Below are positions 38,276 to 49,251 of a stretch of 64,000 bases of DNA, in pieces (within the stretch, counting starts at the first letter, position 1; every line of letters starts with the position of its first letter). This DNA is from Cyclobacteriaceae bacterium (GTDB lineage: Bacteria; Bacteroidota; Bacteroidia; Cytophagales; Cyclobacteriaceae): the NCBI GenBank assembly GCA_029858965.1, contig JAOUDZ010000007.1, forward strand, positions 1-64,000, given 5' to 3'. The position numbers and the translations under genes are program-made. The notes under the pieces are model-generated. The model made no database searches, had not been told where the DNA came from, and was given only the letters and a program-made list of their open reading frames with translations.

Positions 38276-39649
38276 TTGGCTAAATCAAAAACTTCCTTTT
38301 TCTGCCAATCATGTGGCTATGAGTCGGCCAAATGGCTGGGTAAGTGCCCCTCCTGTGGATCATGGAATACGTTTGCCGAAGAAGTAATTGTTAAGGAAGA
38401 AGGACAAAAAATTGAATGGCGCCAGGAATCGACACGCTCAAAGCCGGTTAAGGCAAAAACGCTCGATGATATAGAATTTGCCCAGGAGATTAGAATCAAT
38501 TCGATTGATCAGGAGCTAAACCGAGTTCTTGGGGGAGGAATGGTGCCGGGATCATTGGTATTAATTGGCGGGGAGCCAGGCATTGGAAAATCGACACTAA
38601 TGTTACAAGTGGGGCTACTGCTTAAGACGCAGCGGGTACTTTACGTTTCAGGAGAGGAGAGTGAGCAGCAAATTAAAATGCGTGCCGAGCGATTGAAGAG
38701 CTCCTCAAAGAATTTTTTCATACTCACCGAGACAAACACGAAAAATATTTTTCTAGCCATCGAATCTGTACAACCTAACGTAGTTATTATTGATTCTATC
38801 CAAACCATGCACTCAATTCAACTTGAATCAGCTGCTGGGAGTATCGGTCAAGTGCGTCAGTGTGCTGGCGAAATGATGAAGTTTGCAAAGGAAACAGATA
38901 CGCCTGTTTTTCTGATTGGGCACATAACAAAGGACGGCTTGCTCGCCGGGCCGAAGGTCCTGGAGCATATGGTGGATACGGTGCTTCAGTTTGAAGGGGA
39001 CCGGCATTTGGCCTATCGTATTCTGCGCACTACAAAGAATCGGTTTGGATCAACTTCGGAGATCGGAATTTATGAAATGCTGGGTACCGGGTTGCGCGAA
39101 GTCTCTAATCCATCCGAAATATTAATCTCTCAGAAGGATGGACCATTGAGTGGTGTTACCATCGGGGCTACAATAGAGGGGAATAGACCGTTGTTGATTG
39201 AAATACAATCGCTTGTCAGCCCGGCCTCCTATGGTACACCACAGCGAACACCGACGGGCTTTGATCAAAAAAGACTGAACATGCTTCTGGCTGTTCTCGA
39301 AAAGCGATGCGGTTTTAGGATGGGGACACAAGATGTATTCCTCAATATGGCTGGCGGTATTAAGGTGGAGGATCCAGCCATAGATCTTGCAGTATGCATT
39401 TCCATTATTTCTTCCATGGAGGAGATTGCTGTTTCTGACAAGATTTGTTTTGCCGCAGAGGTTGGATTGGGAGGTGAGTTGAGGGCCGTAAATAAGATTA
39501 ACCAGCGAATTTCCGAGGCAGAAAAACTTGGATTTCAGGAGATCTATATTTCGAAATATAATCACAAAGGCGTTGAGGTAAAGAAGGCTGAGATTTCTAT
39601 AAAATCATTCGGCAAGCTAACCGAAGTTTTTGAGGATTTGTTTGGATGA
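38276..39649 (+). CDS. radA: DNA repair protein RadA
   Basis: Zinc finger 'FFCQSCGYESAKWLGKCPSCGSWNTF', Walker A 'GGEPGIGKSTLMLQ', 'KNRFGSTSEIG', Lon-like C-terminus. Preferred TTG start at 38276 (M-AKSKTSFFCQSCG). Confidence 0.95.
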   Translation: MAKSKTSFFCQSCGYESAKWLGKCPSCGSWNTFAEEVIVKEEGQKIEWRQESTRSKPVKAKTLDDIEFAQEIRINSIDQELNRVLGGGMVPGSLVLIGGEPGIGKSTLMLQVGLLLKTQRVLYVSGEESEQQIKMRAERLKSSSKNFFILTETNTKNIFLAIESVQPNVVIIDSIQTMHSIQLESAAGSIGQVRQCAGEMMKFAKETDTPVFLIGHITKDGLLAGPKVLEHMVDTVLQFEGDRHLAYRILRTTKNRFGSTSEIGIYEMLGTGLREVSNPSEILISQKDGPLSGVTIGATIEGNRPLLIEIQSLVSPASYGTPQRTPTGFDQKRLNMLLAVLEKRCGFRMGTQDVFLNMAGGIKVEDPAIDLAVCISIISSMEEIAVSDKICFAAEVGLGGELRAVNKINQRISEAEKLGFQEIYISKYNHKGVEVKKAEISIKSFGKLTEVFEDLFG

Positions 39650-39700
39650 CCTATTTCAAGGTTCATTAATTTTTGATGAGGTGAGTAATTCTTAACCTAT

Positions 39701-40309
39701 ATGGAAAGCTTTTTTACCGATACCCTTGGCGTGCCCAATAGTATCTTCAGCTATTTGTTACTCCCGGCACTGATCTTTATAGCACGGATTGGCGATGTAT
39801 CAATCAATACTATTCGGATAATATATGTCCTTGGTGGCAGGAAATGGACTGCTACGGTGCTTGGTTTTTTTGAATCTTTTATCTGGCTCATGGCCATTAG
39901 GCAAATTTTTGAGCATCTGGATAACTGGGTTTGCTACGTTGCTTATCCGGGTGGATTTGCTTTCGGAATCTTTGTTGGGATGATCATAGAAGAACGCATT
40001 GCCTATGGCAAAGTGATTGTTCGGATTATTACAAGCAAACAAGTCACGGTCCTTATAGACTATCTGAATAAAGAACGGCACAGGTATACGCACGTTAAGG
40101 CAGAAGGCCCAAATGGACACGAAAATTTGGTGTTTACCGTTTTAGCGCGCGATAGGCTCGAAGAACTATTGTATCAATTGAAAGATATTTTGCCAACCGC
40201 TTTTTATACGGTAGAAAAAGTAAACCGTGCGGCGGAGGTTGGGATGTTAGCCGAGGAAACATCTCGGTGGAGCATTACGTCGTGGTTAAAAGATGTTATA
40301 CGACATTGA
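39701..40309 (+). CDS. DUF2179/DUF5698 family membrane protein
   Basis: 'LLPALIFIARIGDVSINTIRIIYVLGGRKWTATVLGFFESFIWLMAIRQIF' and C-terminal DUF2179-like region. Confidence 0.83.
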   Translation: MESFFTDTLGVPNSIFSYLLLPALIFIARIGDVSINTIRIIYVLGGRKWTATVLGFFESFIWLMAIRQIFEHLDNWVCYVAYPGGFAFGIFVGMIIEERIAYGKVIVRIITSKQVTVLIDYLNKERHRYTHVKAEGPNGHENLVFTVLARDRLEELLYQLKDILPTAFYTVEKVNRAAEVGMLAEETSRWSITSWLKDVIRH

Positions 40310-40362
40310 CATATTGAGCATGTTTATGGCAGATATTTAGAACTCTGGCAACCCAACGTGGT

Positions 40363-41286
40363 ATGAAAGGAATAATATGGGGGTTTCTCCTTTTTCTCGT
40401 TTCAGGATTCGGTTTGTTCAAAACAGGCCTGCGGCTTGAATACACTTTTCAGTTAGGTGACGAATACAGAATTATGCAAAACACCAATCAGACGATCAAA
40501 CAATTCATCATGGGGATGGAGCAACTTGGTGAGAACGTTTATGCGGGTGAAATAAGGATGAGGGTGATTGAACTTACAAAAACTGGTGCGCGGCTGGAAG
40601 CTCAATTTATAAAACTTAAAAATGCCTCAAAATCCTTTATGGGAGATTTGACAATGGATAGCGAAGGGACAGATGAAACAGTGCAAAATAGGGTTTTCAA
40701 GGCGATCTTGAGGAAATCGTTTTTCATTGTATTGAACAAATCAGGAAAGGTTGAGTACGTTGAGGGGGAGGAAAATTTGTGGTCCGGTGTTTCTGCGTTT
40801 GACCTTGACAACGGCACTGATGTGCCCCTGAAAATGATGCTCAATCAAATGCTAAGCAAAAGTGCTTTGAAAAGCAACGTTGAACAGGCCATGGTGTATT
40901 ATACTGACAGGTATGTAAAACCAGGGGACAGCTGGACTTCTAAAAATGAATTTCCAATGGATTTCCCTATTCAGGTTTACAATTCGTGGAGCCTAACTAA
41001 AGTAACAGATGCCAAAGCAAGTGTAAGCGCAAATGGAATTTACGCAACCACCGATCGGGAAAAAGTATTAACGCTTCCGAATGGCATGAAAGCTAAAGTT
41101 GATCTTAATGGAACGCAATCAATGGAAGCAAGCGTAAGTACCAAAACAGGCTGGCCAACTGCATTGAGTATTTTTTCCAAACTTAAGGGCAAGATGGTAC
41201 TATTGGCTGGAGGACTGTTACCAATGGATATGGATATCCCCATGGAAATCTTAACGGAAACACAGTATACAATCGTCAAGATGTAA
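40363..41286 (+). CDS. exported hypothetical protein (possibly DUF6263-like)
   Basis: 307 aa, N-terminal hydrophobic signal, 'YTFQLGDEYRIMQNTNQTIKQ', 'VKPGDSWTSKNEF'. Confidence 0.5.
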   Translation: MKGIIWGFLLFLVSGFGLFKTGLRLEYTFQLGDEYRIMQNTNQTIKQFIMGMEQLGENVYAGEIRMRVIELTKTGARLEAQFIKLKNASKSFMGDLTMDSEGTDETVQNRVFKAILRKSFFIVLNKSGKVEYVEGEENLWSGVSAFDLDNGTDVPLKMMLNQMLSKSALKSNVEQAMVYYTDRYVKPGDSWTSKNEFPMDFPIQVYNSWSLTKVTDAKASVSANGIYATTDREKVLTLPNGMKAKVDLNGTQSMEASVSTKTGWPTALSIFSKLKGKMVLLAGGLLPMDMDIPMEILTETQYTIVKM

Positions 41287-41331
41287 TCAATCTGGTTTGA
41301 TGTATTTTTCGGGAGGAGTCAGGCACGGTAA

Positions 41332-42858
41332 TCAGCCCTCTTCACGCATCATTTCCAGGATGTCATCCACATACTCTCGTGAGTTGGCAAGCCTTGGCAC
41401 TTTGTTTTGCCCGCCAAGCTTTCCCCTTCGTTTCATCCAATTATAAAACGTTCCTACCGAAGCGCTATGAACCTTTGGCGCTACAAGGGCCAGGTTATGC
41501 GTGCGCTTGGCATCATAGTCAGAATTTATGGCGCGAAGGGTTTCGTCCAGTATTCGGGAGAACTCGGCAAGATTCAGGGGAGCTACTTTAAATTCTATGA
41601 TCCATTCATGGCCGGCCTTCTTGCCTTCTTCCAAATATATCGGAGCTGCTGTGAAATTATCTATCACGGCGCCGGTGAATTCGCAGGCCTTTGTTACCGC
41701 AGCTTCTGCGTTTTCAACAATCACTTCTTCGCCAAAAGCATTCATGAAGTGCTTTGTTCTTCCTGATATCTTTATTCGGTAAGGATACCTAGATGTAAAT
41801 TTAATGGTGTCGCCTATATTATAACGCCATAAGCCTGAGTTGGTAGTAATGACCATGGCATAATTTTTATCCAACTCAACATCACTTAATTTTATCGCCT
41901 TAGGGTTATCAGATTCGATTTCTTCCGGTGTAATAAATTCGTAAAAAATTCCATAATCAAGCATCAGTAACATCTCTTCTGAATTTTTCTGATCCTGGAT
42001 TCCGAAAAAGCCTTCACTCGCATTGTATGTTTCCCAATATTGCATTTTATCAGAAGGGATGAGTGATCGAAAAAGCGAGCGGTAGGGAGCAAAAGCAACG
42101 GCACCATGAAAAAAGACTTCCAGGTTAGGCCATACTTCCAATATATTATTTTTCTTTTCGAGTGCTACAATTTTTTGAATGAGTAAAATGGTCCAGGTAG
42201 GAACTCCGGCAATATTGGTTACATTTTCTTTTGCAGTTTCGCGGGCCAGTTTTTCTATTTTCTCTTCCCAGTTGTCCATCAAGGCAGTTTCAAGGCTTGG
42301 TGTACGAATAAACTGAGCCCAGGGAGGCAGGTTCTGCATAATCACGGCGGAAACGTCACCATAAAAAGAGGATGCTGTGGGATCCAATTCATTGATTTGA
42401 TGACTGCCACCTACGGCTAACCCTTTTCCATCAAATAGTTTTGTATCTGGGTGGTTGTTGACATAGATAGAAAGTAAATCCTTGCCTCCTTTGAGATGGC
42501 AGTCTTCCAATGCTTCCTGGGAAACCGGAATAAACTTACTTCTCGCATTTGTAGTTCCCGATGATTTTGAAAACCATTTAATTTCCGTGGGCCACAGAAT
42601 ATTCTGTTCCCCCCTCATCATCCGTTCTATATACGGAAATATCTTTTCATAGGGCTGGATCGGGACACGATCGCGGAATTCCTCATATGTCTGCAGGCTG
42701 GCAAAATTGTAACGGGTGCCAAATTCCGTAGACTTTGCTGTCTGTATTAACTTTTTGAACAACTCTTCCTGCACTTCATGCGGATACTTAATGAAAAGCT
42801 CAATCTGATGAATGCGCTTTTGCATAACCCAGGTCAAAATAGAGTTGAGAAGCCCCAT
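41332..42858 (-). CDS. GH3 auxin-responsive promoter family protein (adenylate-forming)
   Basis: 'WFSKSSGTTNARSKFIPVSQEAL', 'WETYNASEGFFGIQD', 'MVITTNSGLWRYNIGDTIKFT', 'GRTKHFMNAFGEEV'. Confidence 0.92.
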   Translation of the reverse strand: MGLLNSILTWVMQKRIHQIELFIKYPHEVQEELFKKLIQTAKSTEFGTRYNFASLQTYEEFRDRVPIQPYEKIFPYIERMMRGEQNILWPTEIKWFSKSSGTTNARSKFIPVSQEALEDCHLKGGKDLLSIYVNNHPDTKLFDGKGLAVGGSHQINELDPTASSFYGDVSAVIMQNLPPWAQFIRTPSLETALMDNWEEKIEKLARETAKENVTNIAGVPTWTILLIQKIVALEKKNNILEVWPNLEVFFHGAVAFAPYRSLFRSLIPSDKMQYWETYNASEGFFGIQDQKNSEEMLLMLDYGIFYEFITPEEIESDNPKAIKLSDVELDKNYAMVITTNSGLWRYNIGDTIKFTSRYPYRIKISGRTKHFMNAFGEEVIVENAEAAVTKACEFTGAVIDNFTAAPIYLEEGKKAGHEWIIEFKVAPLNLAEFSRILDETLRAINSDYDAKRTHNLALVAPKVHSASVGTFYNWMKRRGKLGGQNKVPRLANSREYVDDILEMMREEG

Positions 42859-42934
42859 GTTTCTTTACGTGAATTTCAAAAGTAACAAACTTGTGCTGAT
42901 TGTTTCCGGGAAGAGGGATTCGTTTGATAATAAT

Positions 42935-43714
42935 TCATAAGGATTCGGACGGGTCTGGCCAGTTATCGTTATTCTTCATGGTAACCTTAGATCTTCGCAA
43001 TTCGAAATTCTGGCCCAGGTAGACTTTTCTTACCTGCGGGTCGCTGGCTAATTCCTCAGCAGTACCGTCTTTAAATAGTTTTCCGTCCACCATCAAATAG
43101 GCACGGTCTGTAATGGAAAGCGTCTCGTCCACATTATGATCCGTAATAAGAATTCCAATGTTTTTGTTTTTCAACCGCGCAACAATAGATTGTATTTCTT
43201 CAACAGCTATGGGGTCAACGCCAGCAAAAGGTTCATCGAGGAGAACAAATTTGGGATCTACAGCAAGAGCCCTGGCGATTTCAGTCCTGCGGCGTTCCCC
43301 ACCTGAAAGTGACATTCCAAGATTTTTCCTTACTGTATTGAGGCCGAATTCATCGATTAAATGATCAACTTTTTCTTTTCGTTGCTGCTTGGACAAATCG
43401 CGCATTTCCAAGACGGAGAGAATATTTTCTTCAACAGTCAGTTTGCGAAATACGGAGGCCTCTTGTGCCAGATAACCAATCCCTTTTCTTGCACGTTGGT
43501 ACATGGGCAACGGGGTTATCTCTTCATCGTCCAAATAAATACTGCCTTCGTTTGGTTTGATAAGGCCCACCATCATGTAGAATGAAGTTGTTTTACCTGC
43601 ACCATTCGGGCCTAACAGACCTACAATTTCTCCCTGCTTAACGTGTACAGAAACATTGTTTACAACCGTGCGGGTTTTATATTTTTTAACAAGGCCTTCA
43701 GCGCGTAAAACCAT
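42935..43714 (-). CDS. lptB: LPS export ABC transporter ATP-binding protein LptB
   Basis: Walker A '[17 protein letters not shown]', '[20 protein letters not shown]', signature '[16 protein letters not shown]', '[21 protein letters not shown]'. Confidence 0.95.
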   Translation of the reverse strand: MVLRAEGLVKKYKTRTVVNNVSVHVKQGEIVGLLGPNGAGKTTSFYMMVGLIKPNEGSIYLDDEEITPLPMYQRARKGIGYLAQEASVFRKLTVEENILSVLEMRDLSKQQRKEKVDHLIDEFGLNTVRKNLGMSLSGGERRRTEIARALAVDPKFVLLDEPFAGVDPIAVEEIQSIVARLKNKNIGILITDHNVDETLSITDRAYLMVDGKLFKDGTAEELASDPQVRKVYLGQNFELRRSKVTMKNNDNWPDPSESL

Positions 43715-43716
43715 TT

Positions 43717-45417
43717 TTAGAAAAATTTAATGTCTTTGATTCGCAGTTGGATGGAAGTTGTGCCATTATATGTGTTTTCCTCAATGGAAAAGGCCATCTT
43801 GCATGGATCTCCTGTTGAAAGCCGGTCATAGTGTTCATTCATGTCAAATCCAACGGCTTGAAACACATTTTCATTGCCTTTCTGGGCTGCTAAAAAGCGA
43901 ACATGACGATCTTTGAAACTCGAAAGGGAATTGAACACATATATATCGGTTGCTTCAAACAAGGGGGTTTTATTTTCTGGTCCAAAGGGGGCCATTTGCT
44001 TGAGCACTGCTAAAAATTTTGAAGTAATCATATCGAAATGAATAGGCATGTCCATTTCCAGTACGGGTGTAAGCATCTCTTCAGTTATAGAAGAAGAGAC
44101 TACTTGTTCAAACTTGTGTTGGAATAATTCAAGGTTACTAATATCCAGCGTAAGTCCGGCAGCGTACTTATGTCCCCCGAACTTTTCCAATAAGTCGCTG
44201 CATTCCAGAATTGCACTGTACAGATCAAAGCCATTGACACTGCGGGCAGAGCCGGTTATTTTATTGTTAGATTCCGTTAGGATTACAGTAGGCCTATAGT
44301 ATTTTTCCACACATCTTGCAGCAACTATGCCAATTACGCCTTTGTGCCAGGTATTTTTAAAGAGTACAGTTGATTTCGCGTTTCGTAGCGACTCACTTCC
44401 TTCAATCATGGCAATTGCTTCTTCCGTGATGTTGGAATCAAATTGTTTGCGCGCTTCGTTTTTGAGATCTATTTTCTCTGCCAGCGCAATGGCACCTTCT
44501 TCTGTTTCTGCAACCAAAAGATCTACAGCAGCCCTTCCGTGCGCAACGCGGCCGGCGGCGTTAATGCGTGGGCCCAGCGTAAACACGATTCCGGAAACAT
44601 CCAGGTCATTTCTTAGGTTTGCTATATCCTTAAGTGCCTTAAGCCCGGGCATGGGATTTTCGTTAAGCTTCTGTAATCCGAAATAGGTGAGAATTCTATT
44701 TTCTCCGGTAATAGGAACAATGTCGGAAGCAATGCTTACCGCAACCAAATCCAAAAATTCATACACTTCTAATTCATTTCGGAATTTTCGTGCATATGCC
44801 TGCATTAATTTAAAACCCAGTCCGCAACCACTCAATTCTTTATATGGATATTGACAATCGTATTGTTTGGGATCCAGCACAGCGACTGCTTCTGGAACTG
44901 AATCGTCAGGTAAATGATGATCACAAATGATAAATTCTGTTCCCTTACGTTTGGCAATGTCAATTAGTTCGGATGACTTTATGCCGCAATCCAGTGCAAT
45001 CACAAGTGTATATCCATTTTCCTGAGCCCATTCGATGCCGGCCAGTGAAATACCATACCCCTCCAAATTTCTGTCAGGAATATAGACCTCGCAATGCTGA
45101 TAAAACTTTCTAAGATAACTGTAAACAAGCGCGACAGAAGTAGTGCCATCAACATCATAATCACCGTAAATAAGAATCTTTTCTTCTGTATCGATTGCGG
45201 TTTTTAAACGGGAAACGGCTTCTTCCATACCCTTCATCAGGAAAGGGTCATGGAGTTCTTCTAACGATGGACGGAAAAACCTCCTGGCACTTTCATAATC
45301 AGAAATTCCGCGCTGGAGAAGTATGGCAGACAGACAGTAGTTGATATTAATGGCTTTTGATAGCAGCTCAATCTGCTCGTGCGCAGGAATACCCTTTAGC
45401 TGCCATCTTTTCTCCAT
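43717..45417 (-). CDS. recJ: single-stranded-DNA-specific exonuclease RecJ
   Basis: '[22 protein letters not shown]', 'ICDHHLPDD', '[13 protein letters not shown]', '[10 protein letters not shown]', '[11 protein letters not shown]'. Confidence 0.96.
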   Translation of the reverse strand: MEKRWQLKGIPAHEQIELLSKAININYCLSAILLQRGISDYESARRFFRPSLEELHDPFLMKGMEEAVSRLKTAIDTEEKILIYGDYDVDGTTSVALVYSYLRKFYQHCEVYIPDRNLEGYGISLAGIEWAQENGYTLVIALDCGIKSSELIDIAKRKGTEFIICDHHLPDDSVPEAVAVLDPKQYDCQYPYKELSGCGLGFKLMQAYARKFRNELEVYEFLDLVAVSIASDIVPITGENRILTYFGLQKLNENPMPGLKALKDIANLRNDLDVSGIVFTLGPRINAAGRVAHGRAAVDLLVAETEEGAIALAEKIDLKNEARKQFDSNITEEAIAMIEGSESLRNAKSTVLFKNTWHKGVIGIVAARCVEKYYRPTVILTESNNKITGSARSVNGFDLYSAILECSDLLEKFGGHKYAAGLTLDISNLELFQHKFEQVVSSSITEEMLTPVLEMDMPIHFDMITSKFLAVLKQMAPFGPENKTPLFEATDIYVFNSLSSFKDRHVRFLAAQKGNENVFQAVGFDMNEHYDRLSTGDPCKMAFSIEENTYNGTTSIQLRIKDIKFF

Positions 45418-45420
45418 GAA

Positions 45421-46203
45421 TTAATTTGCTTCGATTATCAAATCTCCCTTTTCACCAGCAATTCCATTGTTGTTGTACGCTCCCGGCTCTCCGTCTTTCC
45501 CATTTTTCTTTGAGGGACCCAATCCAGCTCCGCCATGATAACCTCCTTTTCCGGATGGGCCCTGACCACCCCCAGCTGTTTTTATGAATAATTTTTTTTC
45601 ACCAATAAGATCTCTTATCGCCTGGGGCACCGGGACCGTAATGGTTAATACGCCACCATTTCCGCCATTTCCACCCTGACCGGCAGCACCACCATTTCCA
45701 CCATCACCACCAAAGCAATGTAGTGTACCGGGACTACCACCACCACCGTTACCACCGTTACCACCCTGTCCCCCTCGTCCACCACTAAGGTCAACGGTTA
45801 ACTGGCCAGCGATAGTAACTTTTTCAAGATACATAAATAGATTAAGGCCCTTTGTTCCGTCAAGACCGCGTGTACCGTCTTTTCCAGCAGAACCATTGAT
45901 GCAAGGGCCAATTGGAGTTATTCCGGGTATTCCATTTCTACCGGGTTTTCCATCAATACCGCTGCCATCGATTGTACAATGACTACCAAACCTGGCTACT
46001 TTGACCCTAAGGAAGTTTTCTGTTTTCAGTTTATTCAAAACCAGCGTTGAAGAGTCCATCATGATAAGCGTATCGGCGACTAAAATATCCGATTCGGCCA
46101 GCATAAAAACTTCATTTGGCTTAATAACCAATTTGGCGACCCTTACTTGAGCAGGCAACGAGCCAGCAAATAGGAGCAAAAACAACAACAAGTATTGACG
46201 CAT
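45421..46203 (-). CDS. secreted glycine-rich / collagen-like repeat protein
   Basis: Signal peptide MRQYLLLFLLLFAGSLPAQ; 'IDGKPGRNGIPGITPIGP', 'GKDGTRGLDGTKG', 'GGRGGQGGNGGNGGGGSPG', 'GGDGGNGGAAGQGGNGGNGG', 'GKDGEPGAYNNNGIAGEKGD'. Confidence 0.75.
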   Translation of the reverse strand: MRQYLLLFLLLFAGSLPAQVRVAKLVIKPNEVFMLAESDILVADTLIMMDSSTLVLNKLKTENFLRVKVARFGSHCTIDGSGIDGKPGRNGIPGITPIGPCINGSAGKDGTRGLDGTKGLNLFMYLEKVTIAGQLTVDLSGGRGGQGGNGGNGGGGSPGTLHCFGGDGGNGGAAGQGGNGGNGGVLTITVPVPQAIRDLIGEKKLFIKTAGGGQGPSGKGGYHGGAGLGPSKKNGKDGEPGAYNNNGIAGEKGDLIIEAN

Positions 46204-46271
46204 GATTCAAAAATAATTTTCTGTCCTTCTTAAGAAAACGCTGTGAATTTGACTACCTCCTATAAACGAAG

Positions 46272-46296
46272 AAAGCAATGCAAAATGCACTGCTTT
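46272..46296 (-). terminator. putative intrinsic terminator downstream of the SPOR-like gene
   Basis: aaagcaatgca-aaa-tgcactgcttt; 11-bp arms whose single mismatch becomes a G-U pair in the minus-strand RNA. Confidence 0.6.
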
Positions 46297-46319
46297 CCGC
46301 CGCTATATTTTTTCTTATA

Positions 46320-46958
46320 TTATTTTGCGCTTCCTGCCGGCTTTTCGGAAACGACACCCTCCAACACATCTTTAATTTCCACTCTCTGGCCATCTCTGTA
46401 AGGAACAATCCAGGCGTCTTTTACACCCATTTCACGCATATACTTTTTGAAAGTGTCAGCCTCCCAGTAATCACGAAATATCCCGATTGTGAGTCTTTGT
46501 GGTTCACCATCTTTGGCTTCCCCGCCAAAATTCGGATTATTCTCGAAATATTTAGCCAGATTCTTATTTTTAAAAGCGCCAATTTGAACTTTAAAGACCA
46601 CGCCTTTTGAAAAATCCATAGCGTTTGTAACAGGGTTTTCTTTCAGTTCAGCTAACTCAGCCCGGGCTGAAGTAAGTTGTCCTCTCATTTGAGAGAGTTG
46701 ATCTTCAAGCTGTGCTATTCTTGCATCCCTATCGCTGATGGTTAGCTGCATCTGAGAGACCTTTTGGTTGAGGGATGCAACAGTATTGTCGGCCACTTGC
46801 TTGTCTTCTGTTAGTTGCTTCAGGTTTTGTGGTGCTTTTTTAAATTCCTTGGCCTTCTTTTTCCACTCTTTCTTTTCCTTTTTCGAAAGCTGTGCAAAGC
46901 TCTGCGTCGAACCAGCTATCAACGCGAGGCAGAAGAATAATACGATTCCTTTTTTCAT
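46320..46958 (-). CDS. coiled-coil exported protein with C-terminal SPOR-like domain
   Basis: Signal peptide, long K/E/Q coiled coil, 'VVFKVQIGAFKNKNLAKYF...LTIGIFRDYWEADTFKKYMREMGVKDAWIVPYRDGQRV'. Confidence 0.75.
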   Translation of the reverse strand: MKKGIVLFFCLALIAGSTQSFAQLSKKEKKEWKKKAKEFKKAPQNLKQLTEDKQVADNTVASLNQKVSQMQLTISDRDARIAQLEDQLSQMRGQLTSARAELAELKENPVTNAMDFSKGVVFKVQIGAFKNKNLAKYFENNPNFGGEAKDGEPQRLTIGIFRDYWEADTFKKYMREMGVKDAWIVPYRDGQRVEIKDVLEGVVSEKPAGSAK

Positions 46959-47012
46959 TCTCGGATTGGTTAAATCACTTTAAAGGTACAAATATTTTAT
47001 TAATATGCTCAT

Positions 47013-48410
47013 CTAGTCAAGGCTGCCAACCATTTTCTCTGGTCTTACCCATTCATCAAATTGTTCAGAGGTTAGGAGGCTTAATGCAACAGCAGCTTCA
47101 CGCAAAGTAATATTTTCTTTGTGGGCTTTCTTGGCAATCTTAGCCGCATTCTCGTAGCCGATGTGAGTGTTCAGGGCCGTAACCAGCATCAGGGAATTCT
47201 CAAGGTGTTTATTAATAACTGCAAGATTAGGCTCGATACCCACGGCACATTTATCATTGAAAGAGACACACGCATCGCCCAGCAACCTTGCAGATTGTAA
47301 AACGTTGGCAGCTATCAAAGGCTTGAAAACATTTAATTCAAATTGGCCGGTGGCTCCGCCAATGGAAACGGATATGTCATTTCCAATAACCTGGGCGCAT
47401 ACCATGGTTAGCGCCTCGGGTTGTGTGGGATTCACCTTTCCGGGCATTATTGAAGACCCAGGTTCGTTATCCGGAATAATAATCTCGCCAATCCCACAGC
47501 GCGGCCCCGAACTCAGCATCCTGACATCATTTGCAATTTTCATCAAGGATACAGCCGATCTTTTTAAAGCCCCCGACAACTCAACCATTGCATCATGCGC
47601 AGCCAAAGCCTCAAATTTATTTGGCGCCGTTATAAATGGATAGCCTGTTAGCTCGGCGATCTTCTTTGCTACCAATACATCATAACCCTTTGGTGTGTTC
47701 AGACCAGTGCCAACAGCAGTACCTCCAAGAGCGAGTTCACGGACGACTTCTAATGCGTTTTTTATGGCACGCATACTATTATCTATTTGTTGAACATATC
47801 CGGAAAACTCCTGACCAAGCGTTAAGGGTGTTGCGTCCATGAAATGTGTTCGCCCGGTTTTTACAATGTCTTTGAATGATATCGTTTTCTTTGCCAGCGT
47901 ATCACGAAGTGCCATCATACCTGGCAAGGTAATCTCCATAACTTGTTTGTAGGCTGCGATATGCATTGCCGTCGGAAAAGTGTCGTTAGATGATTGTGAC
48001 TTATTGACGTCATCATTGGGATGGAGCACCTTTGTTTCGTCGCTAAGTTTTCCGCCACTCAGAACGTGTGCTCTGTACGCAACAACTTCATTAACATTCA
48101 TGTTGCTTTGTGTTCCTGAACCGGTTTGCCAGATTACCAGCGGAAATTCGCCGTCAAGTTTTCCCGAGAGAATTTCGTCGCAAGTTTTTCCGATCATATC
48201 CCTTTTCTCGGCACTTAAAACTCCAAGCTCAAAGTTTGCGAGTGCTGCCGCTTTTTTGAGATGCGCAAATGCGTAGATAATTTCCTTGGGCATACTGGCC
48301 TCGGGTCCAATCTTAAAGTTATTACGGGATCTTTCGGTCTGAGCACCCCAGTATTTATCTGCTGGTACCTGTACTTCTCCCATTGTATCTTTCTCAACGC
48401 GGTAATTCAT
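47013..48410 (-). CDS. fumC: class II fumarate hydratase
   Basis: '[25 protein letters not shown]', '[13 protein letters not shown]', fumarase signature '[13 protein letters not shown]'. Start moved to 48410 ([11 protein letters not shown]). Confidence 0.97.
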   Translation of the reverse strand: MNYRVEKDTMGEVQVPADKYWGAQTERSRNNFKIGPEASMPKEIIYAFAHLKKAAALANFELGVLSAEKRDMIGKTCDEILSGKLDGEFPLVIWQTGSGTQSNMNVNEVVAYRAHVLSGGKLSDETKVLHPNDDVNKSQSSNDTFPTAMHIAAYKQVMEITLPGMMALRDTLAKKTISFKDIVKTGRTHFMDATPLTLGQEFSGYVQQIDNSMRAIKNALEVVRELALGGTAVGTGLNTPKGYDVLVAKKIAELTGYPFITAPNKFEALAAHDAMVELSGALKRSAVSLMKIANDVRMLSSGPRCGIGEIIIPDNEPGSSIMPGKVNPTQPEALTMVCAQVIGNDISVSIGGATGQFELNVFKPLIAANVLQSARLLGDACVSFNDKCAVGIEPNLAVINKHLENSLMLVTALNTHIGYENAAKIAKKAHKENITLREAAVALSLLTSEQFDEWVRPEKMVGSLD

Positions 48411-48579
48411 GACATTATTGGGTTTGAGACAAAAATAGGAAAATGGGAGAAAATTCAATCTGAAAGATGCAAGCATCCACAGAAAATGGAACACAACGCA
48501 GCAAGGTACATGCAGGTAGCATTGGTACAGCCCACCAGGAGAGTCGCCGGCTTTGTGCCCGCCTGGATGAATTGTATCT

Positions 48580-49164
48580 TTGTGGTTACATATGAACCGG
48601 TTAGCGTCCCCAGGAAAGGCAAAAGAAAAGCTGTATTTTATTGCAATTGTGCCACCAACACCTATTTATGAAGAAGCGCTTCAACAAAAAGAATACTTCA
48701 AGGACAACTATAACAGTAAAGCTTCTTTAAATTCTCCACCGCACATTACCTTACACATGCCTTTTCGATGGAAGGAAAATGAAGAAGCGAAGCTTTTTGA
48801 ACTATTGGCGCAGTTCACCAGGGATATTCAGCCTGTAGCAATTAAACTAGATAATTTCTCCTCGTTTCCCCCGCGCGTAATCTTTATCAACGTAGAGATG
48901 AGTCCTGAACTTGAAACCCTTCAAAGGGATCTGCAGCGTTATTGCAGGCGTGTCTTGAACCTGTTTAATGCTAACTACAGGGCGCTTCCCTTTAAGCCAC
49001 ATTTAACCGTAGCATTTCGAGACCTCAAAAAACCCAACTTCCTAAGGGCTTGGGATGAATTTAGAACGAAAGATTTTCATGCAGAGTTTATCGCCGATAA
49101 GGTTACGCTGCTGAAGCACAGCGGAAGGGTTTGGAAAGTACATCAGGAATTTACATTACGGTGA
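48580..49164 (+). CDS. 2'-5' RNA ligase family (2H phosphoesterase) protein
   Basis: Two HxT-type motifs: '[10 protein letters not shown]' and '[11 protein letters not shown]'. Confidence 0.85.
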   Translation: MWLHMNRLASPGKAKEKLYFIAIVPPTPIYEEALQQKEYFKDNYNSKASLNSPPHITLHMPFRWKENEEAKLFELLAQFTRDIQPVAIKLDNFSSFPPRVIFINVEMSPELETLQRDLQRYCRRVLNLFNANYRALPFKPHLTVAFRDLKKPNFLRAWDEFRTKDFHAEFIADKVTLLKHSGRVWKVHQEFTLR

Positions 49165-49251
49165 AAGTAAAAAGGCTGTGCAGATGAAGCCCATTTTGTA
49201 ATTCCTAGCCTGGATGTCACAATGGCCAGGTCAAACTAAAACAGTACCTGC

